Below, one piece after another: positions 1 through 13,404 of a stretch of DNA of 64,000 nt. The position numbers were made by a program, and so were the translations under genes. The DNA comes from Leucaena leucocephala (lineage: Eukaryota > Streptophyta > Magnoliopsida > Fabales > Fabaceae), in the NCBI GenBank assembly GCA_037074615.1, contig CM073550.1, positions 15,270,001 to 15,334,000 on the forward strand, read 5' to 3'. A model generated the notes under the pieces. The model was not told where the DNA came from, did not search any database, and saw nothing but the letters and a program-made list of their open reading frames with translations. Within the stretch, counting starts at the first letter, position 1. Each line of letters begins with the position of its first letter.

Positions 1-35
1 TTTAACAACGTAACCTAGCTAGAGATCGACTCAAA

Positions 36-179
36 ATGGATAATCGGAAAATAAACCCTCAGAGAGTTTATTCCTACGCAAAACCCTCTTCCCAATCTCA
101 GCCTCCTCCTACTGCGTCAACTGGTGGTGGAACTCATATCCACCCTGTCCAGAAGATCGTCTCCAAATCAAAGAATTAA
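36..179 (+). CDS. Small 47-residue protein of unknown function (putative)
   Basis: An ATG at 36 opens a 47-codon frame that ends in TAA at 177-179; an in-frame TAA at 3-5 bounds it upstream, so the ORF is complete. The product is basic and hydrophilic, with a Ser/Pro/Gln-rich middle and a Lys-rich end (VSKSKN). I see no signal peptide, membrane segment or known domain. Downstream lies a plausible intron in the 3' untranslated region: donor GTACG at 216, acceptor GCAG ending at 482, with the untranslated exon running on to roughly 770. I do not recognise the family. The C/G-rich codon use contrasts with the AT-rich flank and favours a real gene, but the small size and missing promoter region (window edge) keep confidence modest. 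Confidence 0.4.
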   Translation: MDNRKINPQRVYSYAKPSSQSQPPPTASTGGGTHIHPVQKIVSKSKN

Positions 180-770
180 TTTCTTCTTCATTATCTTCAT
201 TCTCCATCCATCAGGGTACGTTCATCTTCCATATATATACTCATAACTGCATATCGGGATATTTAAGGTGCTTTCCGATTCGATAAGTTGGTGTTTTGAG
301 ATTTGACTCTCTCTATTTGCATTCTGTTCATAGCATACACACAACACATGCACCAGCATCTTTAATTACTAGAAATAAGTCCAGTAACTGCAAAAATTTC
401 AATAATGTTCCCTTTTTCTTTTATTAGGGTATGTTTCCATGTATATTAATTGGATCATAATTTGGTTTTAATCTTCATGCAGATTTTGGAGGGAGCAAGC
501 AAGCGTATTGTTGATGGAGTTAAGTGGTTTGATAGATACTAATAATAAAGGAAGGACGGAAGTAGAGAGAGTCTGCATATATGGGACAAATTAATTATGT
601 TGTTTATTCTGAGTTGATATTTGCCATTCCATTTATTGATTTGTTCGATTTTTATGCGTCTAGGTTTCGTCCATTCATTTGTCTATATCTACTTCCAAAA
701 ATGGGATTTGTACTCTTCGTATTTGTTATCATCAGAATAAGGATAAAAGGTTTGGGATTTTATGCATGAC

Positions 771-2229
771 GTGGTCAGCGCTGAAAAAGTCTCCATTTAA
801 TAATATCTCGATCTCTCCCCTTTCCAATTAAGGCTCTGATCTTTTAATTTATGTATCTCTTAAATTGATAGAATATCTGCTTTTATAATAAACACATGCA
901 CTATGATGGATTTTATATTTGAAGATCTAACGGAATATATAATTCCCCTAATTATTATTTTTTATAAACTAAATAACCAGCATACACACACATGCATATG
1001 TGACAATTTTCTCTCTTACAAATTAAATGAAAACTTTCGCAGTCACATAATATTTGACTATAATTATTGGTAAAATCTTGACTAAATTATATTTTAATCA
1101 GGGTTATGAAAACCATGGTTAGTTCAAAGGCATATGGTTCAGCCACGTACCTCTAAAATAATGTCGTGTCTAAAGTCACGGATTGTCACAGTTTTATAAC
1201 CATGATTAAATCATGATTCGGGCCATAACTACGTATATTATAATCGCATCTAATTTTGTGCGAGCCAGCCATATGCATCTTTCAACCCATATTTTTTTTT
1301 ATAAAAAATTTTTTAGCAAGAGATTAGGTTCACTCATTATCTAAAGGTAAGATAAAATTTCTTTTTCTCCTATGCGATATCAATATCGGATAGGACGAGC
1401 TGTCTATTACCCTCAAGCGTAAATCTAAACACCCATAAGTTAAGATGCCTCTCCAAACACCACAACTAGAACTACAATAAAGTAATATTCCTTATGATCA
1501 AATATATTCTAAATAATCGCATATCTCACCTCCTTTGTTAGTTAAAACCATGGATGATGGATTCTTTCAACCCATGGTTAAATTATGATTTATCCCTATT
1601 TTTTTTTATCTTTTGGGCCTTTTGACCTAAATTTTTATGGTTTAATACACTTGTTCTATTTTTATCCCAGTTAATTAGATATTTTTCCTATATTTTTTTA
1701 TATTATTTATCTCTCATCTTTTTTTCTTAGTTATTCTCTCACTTACCATTTTCATAAATAAAGATATATTTAGAACAAAATTATATATATTACATATTTA
1801 TTATTTTTAACTAATATTTTGATCTGCATAATTTATTTAGTTGTTACTTATATTCAGGACAAGAGTAGTACAACAGAATAATTCAATCATTGATGAACTT
1901 CAAGATTTGGGAAAAATCAATGAAATAAATCTTCACATAGAATTGCATTTTTCCTCTGGCCATTGCACTAAAATACAATACATTTTGAGCGAACTAAACT
2001 TACTTCATTCATACACAGAATGATTGAGTCTAGTAAAGTGAATGTTTATTTGGTCGAAACAGGGACCTACAGAAGTATTTGGTATAGAGTATATCTAACC
2101 AAAGAGGAAACTGAAGGAACACAAACAAAGAAATTGGTACACATGCAATTACTCAAATGAACCAAGGGACTCACTTAAGACCATGACAATATGTTACAAA
2201 GAAGGCACTGCTAAAAGCATGCCCATCAT
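771..2229. other. AT-rich spacer, no gene seen
   Basis: No reading frame here resembles a known protein. The 60-codon frame near 1841 has the composition of random AT-rich DNA. The phrase 'accatggtta' and its inverse recur around 1110-1220 and 1545-1585, hinting at a small decayed repeat, but I could not define boundaries. Confidence 0.5.
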
Positions 2230-4570
2230 GCTGATGATGCGATAAACAGTGCTATTAGCCCACATATCAACTTCAATGCAATGACTTGAGAAAATCTTCT
2301 TCTGCATAACGCGAGATGAGGATGGACAAGAAGATTAGGATGGAGGTTGATGATGAAATAAGTGCAGACACATCTGAAATAGAAAATATCAGCAACGGTT
2401 GTTATTCAAATAGTTAGGGTCTCCGGTGTAGTTGTTGTTCGCACAGGGAATGGTGAATGCAGCAGAAAACACTCCTGTAGCAATCAGTGTTGAAACAAGC
2501 ATGCAAGAATTCTCAGTTCCCTTCATCCAAGATTCTGCTTCTTTCAGCAATTCTGTGTGTTCTTTGGTGAATAATTCACTAGAAGTTAGGCCTTCAGAGT
2601 TTTTCATCTCTGTTAATGATGGTTGCATTATCTTCTTCACCTCCTGCCACAGCAAAACAGTAAAACAAGCTTGAACTTTATAAATAGAAGATAGAGTTAA
2701 GGGGAAGATACCTCAAACCATAATAGTTCATGCATCATCTGAAAAACTGCTCCTGAGAACAAGTCAAGTCGGTCTTGTGGTGGTAATTTTGCAGCGAAAT
2801 GAAATAAATTGCATTTATCAATGCAATCCAAAAAAGAAACTATGGAGTCCTTGTTTGGGCCTGTTTAATGTATGAGATTGAAGATATTAGCATGAAGATT
2901 CAAAACAGCGATGTGAATTATACTTCTGTTTCTGCTATCCTTTTCGGTCAGAAAATCAGGGTGAGTGCTCAAGAGCTCTTCTAGAAACTCCATTTCCAAC
3001 TTCAACAGCATTGAATATAACTTGTGAAGGTTCTCTTATGAACCTCATCATGCTTGGAACAATTTAATTATGTAATGAAAAAGTAAGAAAATGAAAAACT
3101 CTTCTTAGAAAACCAATACCACAAAGCATAATATAGTGATAGCATTTGTAATATGTCTGTGGTTTTGCTTCACAATTTGAACTTTTTAAGTTGAGTTTGC
3201 TATTAGCATAGTATAAAGTGTGATGTAACTGTATCCACACTGAATCCTAAGGCTCATTCAAATGAAGGGCAAGTTAGAGATTGCAATATATCTATAGATG
3301 AACTTACAGAAAAACTGCAAAATTGAAGCTTGACGTTTTCAGTTGAATTGGTCCTAGACAATCTATTCCTAGTCTTACCCTTGGATGAACGTTTATTTAT
3401 GAGTCAAGCATCTTTGCTCTGTATCTTTAAAGCAAGAACATAAATGGACAAAATAATCTAATAATTTAGTTTTTCTGATAGTGTTGATTGTAGTCCCTTA
3501 CTGGACTTCATGATCTGTTTTTGATATGCTGAATTCTGGCAACCAGAACTCGAGGGCTTTCAAGCTAAGGCGTGTAAAGCTGTGCATTGTCTCCATCCTG
3601 AGCTAAAGCTAGCTCTGGCCTCTTTTGTAGCAGTTCCAAGGCTAAATTATTTCAATAATGCTTGAGTTTCAGATTCTAATGCATAATTTGTTGGTGTGTA
3701 TCTGTATATGTTTCAACTTCCTTGTTTACAATTCATACAATACTTTGCAGTCCCACATAAGCTATTAATCACTAAAAAACCCACAACATGTTAACAGCAT
3801 GGCAATGATAAGATTTGATCCAAGAAGTAACAACAAGTCAACTCATAAGACTTTTTAGTAATTATATTACTTCTGTGGGACTGTACAGTCATTTTCTCTT
3901 TGTGAAAATAGTTGTCTACTTCAAGCTTAATTGCTCTTATCTTAATATTTCCCTATGATCTTCTGATTAGGAGAAAATAACAATAATATGTTTGTTAACA
4001 TTAAAGCCTCAAATAAACTATTTTGTCTGACACCCTACATGGATTATTGACAGGTTGGAGACCTTATACTTACCATAGATTCCATTTTTGATAGAAATGA
4101 AGAACAGTATATTCCAATCCCAGTCCTCAAATACCTCATAAGTTAAATGATATAGAAACAATGCCATTTCACTTTTCCCTTGTAAAACAGCCATAATAAT
4201 AGGAGTTACTCCTTGTCGGCCCCTGATTGTTGGCAAGAGTACGTTCTTTTGCAGCATTATTTTGGCAATCTTGGTGTTCCCGGATGCAGCAGCGAAGCAG
4301 AAGGCGGTGTTCTCTTTGTAGTCTTGCAACTCCAAGTCATTCTTCTACAGAGATTTCACCAACTCTTCGACCAATTGGACATTGTTTGCCCATGCTACTA
4401 CATGAAGAACTGTTAACCAACCCTTTGTTATGGCCGCGGTCAGAAGGGTTGAATCTTGTTCTATGATCTGTCTTACTGCTTTTAAATCACCTTTCTATGC
4501 TTCTTTATGAAGAGGTACACAAAGTTTGAGGTATTTTTCTCTGGCTTCTTCTGAAACAAGTAACAGATAA
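2230..4570 (-). pseudogene. Decayed ankyrin-repeat/PGG-domain membrane protein (ITN1/ACD6-like family)
   Basis: On the minus strand, exons of a plant ankyrin-PGG protein appear in order. About 4556-4050 encodes two to three ankyrin repeats (text such as LHKEA, GDLKAV, NTAFCFAAASGN). About 3000-2870 holds another repeat (EFLEELLSTHPDF). About 2800-2712 encodes NLFHFAAKLPPQDRL. About 2647-2390 begins the PGG domain (KEHTELLKEAESWMKGT, then the first membrane segment). Intron borders are still readable, for example the donor after WFE at 2711 and the acceptor TGTGGCAG before 2647. The frame is broken by TAG codons at 4497-4495 and 4347-4345, by a stop right after the first PGG membrane helix, and by shifts that put the remaining helices in other frames down to about 2230. 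The signature Pro-Gly-Gly reads Pro-Cys-Ala. Intact relatives are membrane proteins linked to stress and defence signalling; this copy cannot make one. Confidence 0.85.
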
Positions 4571-5467
4571 AATTTAGTGGATTCAGATTTATTTAGAATC
4601 CTTGGATTTCTTGTGTTTTGAGAGGAGGAAGTTCAGAACTGTTGTTTTCATCATTCTTACCTGTGTAACGCATGAGAGACTTATATGTTACTAATTTAAC
4701 TACCCCTCCTTAGTTCCAATGAGGTAATTAGAAGTGACTTATATATAAGATTGAATAGGTTACTACATAGATGTTAAAAAAGAAAAAAATTAAATATATG
4801 GAAACACTTGAAATCAGACATGGTAACTTGACAATTCTGTAGGTAATATTACTCTTTCATCATCTACTATATTTTGCTAGACATTACTGAAGAATGTTCA
4901 GGAAATCAAGTAACTCATCCACAAAACAAGTAAACATAATCCCTGAAAATATAGCAATAGGAATTCAGTTTTTAGTTACTAGGGTTAGTTTTTAGGTAGT
5001 CACTAGGGGCAGCTTTTAGTTATTATAATGACTCTACAAGCCTCTTCCCCAGGAGAAGTATGAAAAGTCAGAGATGTGCAAGGTTCTTTCTATCGCTTTA
5101 CAGATTCTGATCTTTTTGTCTTTGCAGGTCCACACTTAAGTGTCAAGGGCACCTATATATCTTTTAACTTCTAGTTCTGGAAAGGAAACTTTCATATGAA
5201 TCATCATATGTTCTTTTACCTGTATCTGATAATAGATGAAGGGAAGGTGTCCTAAACTGAGCTGAAACAGCCCTTTGATATGATTCTGAACTTCTTCTTG
5301 TTCTATCTGTAAACTAAAGAGAGATTAAACCCTTTCAGTAACTGATAAAAGTGCTTTTATACACATAATAAAATCATTCGCCTTATAGTTTTGTTATTTG
5401 TTGACAATCCTTTTGGTGAGAAGTGCTTTTGCCCAAATCACAGTACTGAAGAAAGAAAAATGTCATG

Positions 5468-5600
5468 AATTTTAAAAATATATACACTGTACAGCTTCTT
5501 GAGCATTTTTTACTGCTAATTTTAAATATATACACCATACAGGTTTTCTTCCTACTATGGTATACTAAGAATTTAAATATACACCATACAGCTTTTTTGC
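5468..5600. repeat. Degenerate tandem repeat, about 50 bp x 2.6
   Basis: Three phrases of the form ATTTTAAATATATACACCATACAG start near 5469, 5518 and 5569, giving a period of 49-51 bases. The first copy differs mainly in ACTGTACAG. The third is shorter. Confidence 0.7.
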
Positions 5601-5949
5601 TTTCATTCTTCCTTGTCCAAGAGCCCCTCAATCCAATATCAATAGCAGTTCACCCGATGTATTGCGTGGATCTCATTTCAACCACTGATTCTTGTGTAGA
5701 AGATATGATGCTATTTTTTCAAAATCATAGTTCCTTTTGGCCATGATAGTGTCATCAGCCTTGTGGACCAAGCTTTCACATATGTCAGCCTTTAGCTCAT
5801 TTCATGTTGCATTTAGTAAATAAATATGTTATATATATAAATTAAAAAATGCATCAGAAAATAAATTTCTATATTATTATATACTTCAATATTTTTTGAT
5901 CATTTTCTCATAAATATATGTTATGTTATCCATACATGAGTACTTAATA

Positions 5950-6150
5950 TATGACTTAATTGAAGAATTGATTTTAATTCTAAATATAAGATATATTTTC
6001 TATTTTTATCAAACTACCTTTATTGATACTCCTTAAATAATAATCAAGAGAAGATGTGAGAGAATTAAGAAAAATGAATAGGACGTTTTAGAAAAAATAT
6101 ATTATATTAACTAATTTAATTAATTTTCTTAGTATAATTAAATTAGTTAA
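5950..6150. repeat. AT-rich dispersed repeat A, copy 1
   Basis: This segment shares order and wording with 14522-14722 and 46015-46225: a 'TTTTAATTCTAAATATAAGA'-like start, a Leu/Ile-poor AT tract, then a terminal near-palindrome with arms TTAACTAATTTAATTA and TAATTAAATTAGTTAA (6107-6150). Such features suggest a small non-autonomous element, but no clean terminal inverted repeat or target duplication was found. Confidence 0.45.
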
Positions 6151-7265
6151 TTATGTTATATATTAAATACTATAGGATTATAAAATATAACAAATATAAG
6201 GAGTCGTAGTTTACCTAATTGTAGATGTAGATAATACTACATTCAATTTTTAATTTAAAATTTATTTAATTAGTTTGGTAGATTAATAAAATTTATTAAA
6301 TTAATTATTTATAATAATTGTATATTAGTTTTTTAAAATATATTCTTTAATCATGTGTATTTAAATTATATTTAATAAAAATTTATTTAATATGTGTAAT
6401 CATGTATAAATATTTTAGGAAAAAATTATAATTTTAAAAAATAAAATATATTAAAATTTTATATTTAAAATTAAAATAAATTTAATATCTAACTCTTTTG
6501 TTTATAATAGGAGGGAGTGTATATATAGTTTTTCGTAACTTATTCAAGTGAAGTTGGTAATAGAGAAATAGACCGAAAAATAGGTGTAAATGACATTTAT
6601 CTCTTTGTTCCGCAGATGATGCCGCCACATTTGTTATTTGAATTTAACTAATAACTACAACTAATGCTAATCCATTTTCTATGATTAAAAATGAGAGTTA
6701 CTCTTAGAATAACTATAATTAACTAATTAATATTTTTACAGTTCAAACTTCAAAATGATTAGTTGAATTAAATTAATCAGTTAATTATTTAGATATTCTG
6801 TATTAACAAAATTAGTTTTGTAACTATATAATATTTAACATTAGATCTCATAATCATCATCTCAATGACTTCTCTCGTGACTTTTTTATCAGCACCTCTC
6901 TTATGACTTATATATATTAAAAGAATAAATTGATAAGTTGAGACCAATTTATTAAAAAGAAAATTAGTTATCAAGATTTAAATTAATTTGACTGTAATCA
7001 GGCTTACCTTGATTGATTATAATGAAATTTATTAAATCCCCCCTATCTTTCGTGTGAATACCCTCCTAGTCCTGTATGTGTCTCCAATGGTTCTGCAATT
7101 CCATGAGCCTGATGCACTAGAGTAGAGGTGTTTCTCTTCACTACCTGCTCGCGTTATCCAAATGCTCCGTGTGGTCGATTGATCGATCTTGCGACTAGAC
7201 GAGGAGGCTACCTAACCCGCTTTTCTTCCTTCTTCTTCTTCCGTCGAGCGATCGCTGGTTTCGCA

Positions 7266-9954
7266 ATGGCGCGAAAATCTGCTCTGAAGCGAACCCTTGT
7301 CGCCTTCTTCGTCGCTTTGGTCACTTTCGCTCTTTTCAGCACCTTCTTCAACCCCACCACTGTCACCAATTCCTCCTCCAAGCTCGATGACACCGCCTTC
7401 CCCTTGAATTCCGCCAAAACTGCTTCCGTCGTGCTCCGTGAGAGCAATCATTTAGCCAGGAGTTCGCCTGTCAATGTCTACGTCTATGATCTTCCCACCA
7501 GGTTCACCTATGGAGTCATCGAGCAACATTCCTTGGCGCGTGGTGGTAGAACTGTCGACGACGTGGCCACTCTCAAGTACCCAGGTCATCAGCACATGTC
7601 GGAGTGGTACCTCTACTCTGATCTCATGCGGCCACAGTTCGAGCGTGTTGGTTCGCCTGTTGTTAGGGTATTGGATCCCGAGGAGGCGGACCTAGTCTTT
7701 GTGCCGTTCTTCTCTTCTCTGAGTTTGATTGTGAACCCGATTCGCCCCCCTGGTACTACGGACGCTGAGAAGCCTGTGTATAGCGACGAGGATAATCAGG
7801 AGGCGTTGGTGGAGTGGCTGGAGGAGCAGGAGTATTGGAAAAGGAATGATGGGAGGGATCATGTGTTTGTCGCTTCAGATCCAAATGCGCTGTACCGGGT
7901 GATCGATAAGGTAAAGAGCAGTGTGCTGCTTGTGTCGGATTTTGGACGTCTGCGACCAGACCAGGGATCCATCATTAAGGACGTCGTAATACCATACTCC
8001 CACCGAATCAGAGTGTATGACGGAGATGTTGGTCTCGACAATCGCAAGACGTTGTTGTTCTTCATGGGCAACAGATATCGCAAGGAGGTAATCATATTTA
8101 GATTTATATCTATAAGCGATGCTCATAAATTTGGTAGTTATAATTCATGATATTGTGAGCTTAGTTTTATAATGGATTTTTGCTTGTTGGATGAGGTTTA
8201 GTTTGTGTACGATTGACGTACACGTTTGAAATGAACGACCTATGTGAATATATGATTGGATTGGCGAGGGATTATTCTTCAGAAGATGTGCGACTGAGTA
8301 CCCTAATAGGAAAGTGTAAATATGAGATTTAGATTTTTGAAAGGAAGTTGATGCTTTCAACACGGTTGATGTCGAATATGTATGAAAGGAACACAATTTG
8401 TTACACTAGACATGGATCCATTTATGATTGCCAATCATTCAATGTTTTGCTATGAGGTTTACATTGTGATCATTACTTAGCCCTGCTGTCTCTTTCTCAG
8501 ATATGATCATAAGAACTTTGGTCTAGCCTTCCATAATTGTTGGCAGAGCTAGCTCCAATTGCTATGTTAAACCTTTTTTTCCCCCAAAAAAAAAAGCCTT
8601 GATTTGGATTCTTTTCTTTGAAAGTAACTGTTGTAAGAACTTTTCACCACTAGTAGTTAGTATTCATGCAGTTTCTTCATAATTTTCTATGATAATGCCT
8701 TCCCCCTTCAGAGTTTCTTTCTTCATCACAATCAATTTTGCTAAAGCAGTTAGAAATCATCATATAATAGGGTAGGGCCAGTGATAGAGTCGTAAAAGTC
8801 TGTGATAGATCAAGCCAGTTGATTGAAAATCATATATGTCAAGAGGCTTCCGTGATAACATATAAGCTTCAGGAATGAGGCCAACAAAAAAAAACAAAGA
8901 AAATAGTGATGCTTGAACTTCCTTTTGTGGGACAATTTTCTTCCGTAACGGATTTCCTTATATTTCAATCTGTTTAACAGGGAGGCAAGATTCGTGATGC
9001 ATTCTTTCAAATTCTTGAAAAGGAAAAGGATGTCATAATAAAGCATGGAGCACAGTCCAGAGAGAGTAGACGCGCAGCTTCACAAGGAATGCACACATCA
9101 AAGTTCTGTTTACATCCTGCTGGAGATACTCCATCAGCTTGCCGACTCTTTGATGCTATTGTTAGCTTGTGTGTTCCAGTGATTGTTAGTGATAGTATTG
9201 AATTGCCATTTGAAGATACCATAGACTACAGAAAAATTGCAATATTTGTAGAATCTACTGCTGCTGTAAAGCCTGGATTCTTGGTGTCAACGTTGAGAGC
9301 AGTAACTCCAGAGAGGGTCCTTGAATATCAGAAAGAACTAAAAGAGGTCAGTAATGCTTTACTGAATTTTTTGTCCATTCTGGTCCTTAAATCAATAAGT
9401 ACATATTTTTAATGTGCATTACGACATGTTGAGTTACCTTTTCAATCAAACTGAATTGTCATAAGGAATGAGAACCAGTTTCTCTTTCCCACTTTCCCAT
9501 TTTATTCATCATGGAACACTTGGGTTGAGCTTTATAATCGGATTGCATTTTTGCCTTCTTCTAAGTGCATGACAATTATCTGGTATGTTTTAGCTCCATG
9601 TGTGTTGTAAGTTGTGACCAATTATCAGCATTCAATCTGAATTATAAATAGATTCATTGGATATTAAAGATAACTTGGTCGAGCGAATCATGTTTGCTTC
9701 AACTCATGTCTCCCCCCCCCCCCTTTCTTTTTCCCCTAAATGACAAGACATTGACTTGATATACGTGGTTGCAGGTGAAACGATACTTTCAATATGCAGA
9801 ACCAGATGGAACAGTTAATGAAATATGGAGACAAGTTTCAAAGAAGCTACCCTTGATCAAACTGATGATTAATCGTGAGAAAAGGCTGGTCAGAAAGGAT
9901 GCTGACTGCTCTTGTTTATGTACAAACCGGACTGCAATTATTAGTACTCTATAG
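7266..9954 (+). CDS. ARAD1: ARAD1-like arabinan arabinosyltransferase (GT47, exostosin family)
   Basis: Three exons, 7266-8087, 8981-9346 and 9775-9954, join in phase 0 to give 455 residues. The ATG at 7266 is chosen because its N-terminus (MARKS-x-LKR) matches ARAD proteins; an upstream in-frame ATG at 7128 would add 46 residues without homology. A short basic N-terminus is followed by a hydrophobic anchor at about residues 13-32, as in type II Golgi proteins. The exostosin/GT47 domain follows: [54 protein letters not shown] and [10 protein letters not shown]. The C-terminus carries the conserved CSCLCTN. In Arabidopsis, ARAD1 and ARAD2 build the (1,5)-arabinan side chains of pectic rhamnogalacturonan I in the Golgi. 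A poly-C run lies in intron 2 near 9713. The function is assigned by family resemblance. Confidence 0.95.
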
Positions 9955-10648
9955 CTCTTTGGTGAGTGTATCTTTTATCTTCACTCTTGGAGGGCTATCT
10001 CACTAATCAAGGGACCAGTTCACCATATCTCAAGATACCTGGCACGTTTTGTGGTAGATGCAACCATACAAAAAAATTATAAATTTTTGCTGTTACATGA
10101 GGCAGGGAAGACAGTTTGATAACACGATTGTACCTTAATTTGTACAGGATGGAATATGCAGAAATTTGACTATTCTCATGATTCTTTGAAAGGTTCCCAT
10201 TTCTTTGTTTACCCTGGAGTTTTGTCAAAATGGGTTTGGTGCCATATGTTCCCGTTTCTTTTGACTCATGAAACGTCTACATGACCACATTTACATTTAC
10301 TTTATTATTACATGTTAAATTTTTATTTATTGGATACATAATTTAAAATCTTTAAATACTCAGTCTTGCTACCTGTCGTAGAACATCAAACCTTAAAACA
10401 GAAAGCTAATATTTTTTGCTTCAACAAAGATGATTTAACCACATAACTAAGATCAATGGGCTCAGATAGCCAGATGATTTACTTTATGTCTATCTAATAA
10501 AGACAACTCTCATGCAGAAGCAGTCATTCATGTGAGGTTATCAGGGAAGGAGCTGTTCAGGCGGGCTGCTATTACTACATGGGAAAATTATAACAATAAT
10601 AGAAAAGGAGGTTAAGTTTCAAATTCAAGAGCCATTGCTTTTCAATCT
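9955..10648. other. Convergent 3' spacer between ARAD1 and HINT
   Basis: The two flanking genes end towards each other here. I see only 3' untranslated-type sequence and no reading frame with homology. Confidence 0.6.
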
Positions 10649-13171
<2,523 letters not shown>

Positions 13172-13404
13172 AGCTCCCAGTGAAGCAGAGCTGATATCAC
13201 CTCATTTTCTCGGGGAAAATTTCTTGCGAGTGAACCATATTGAGCAATTATCTACTGCGGACGGGTCTTCCAGAGAACATGTAAAATCTCTCATCTACAC
13301 CGTTGAAATTGGTGAGCCATGCCCGTATCGTAATTAACATATCATTTTCCAATTTGCTCGTTAAAATAATAAAGAAAATAAGAATCTCCAACAGAACGGG
13401 AAAA
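13172..13404. promoter_or_regulatory. Shared bidirectional promoter region, HINT / sulfiredoxin
   Basis: Only 233 bases separate the two divergent start codons, so both leaders and promoters must lie in or overlap this stretch. It is less AT-rich than other spacers. I do not see a convincing TATA box in a fixed place for either gene. The interpretation rests on the gene geometry. Confidence 0.6.

Larger units (their letters stand above)
4690..7100. other. AT-rich spacer between ankyrin pseudogene and ARAD1
   Basis: No coding region is supported. It contains a degenerate tandem repeat (5468-5600) and one copy of a dispersed AT-rich repeat (about 5950-6150). A GGAGGGAGTGT segment near 6511 resembles a MITE terminal motif, but I could not find its partner end. 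The last 200 bases become less AT-rich and probably hold the ARAD1 promoter and leader. Confidence 0.5.

Noticed and set aside
7128..7265. Upstream in-frame ATG that would lengthen ARAD1 by 46 residues
   Set aside because: The added residues have no counterpart in the family, whereas the ATG at 7266 gives the conserved MARKS start.
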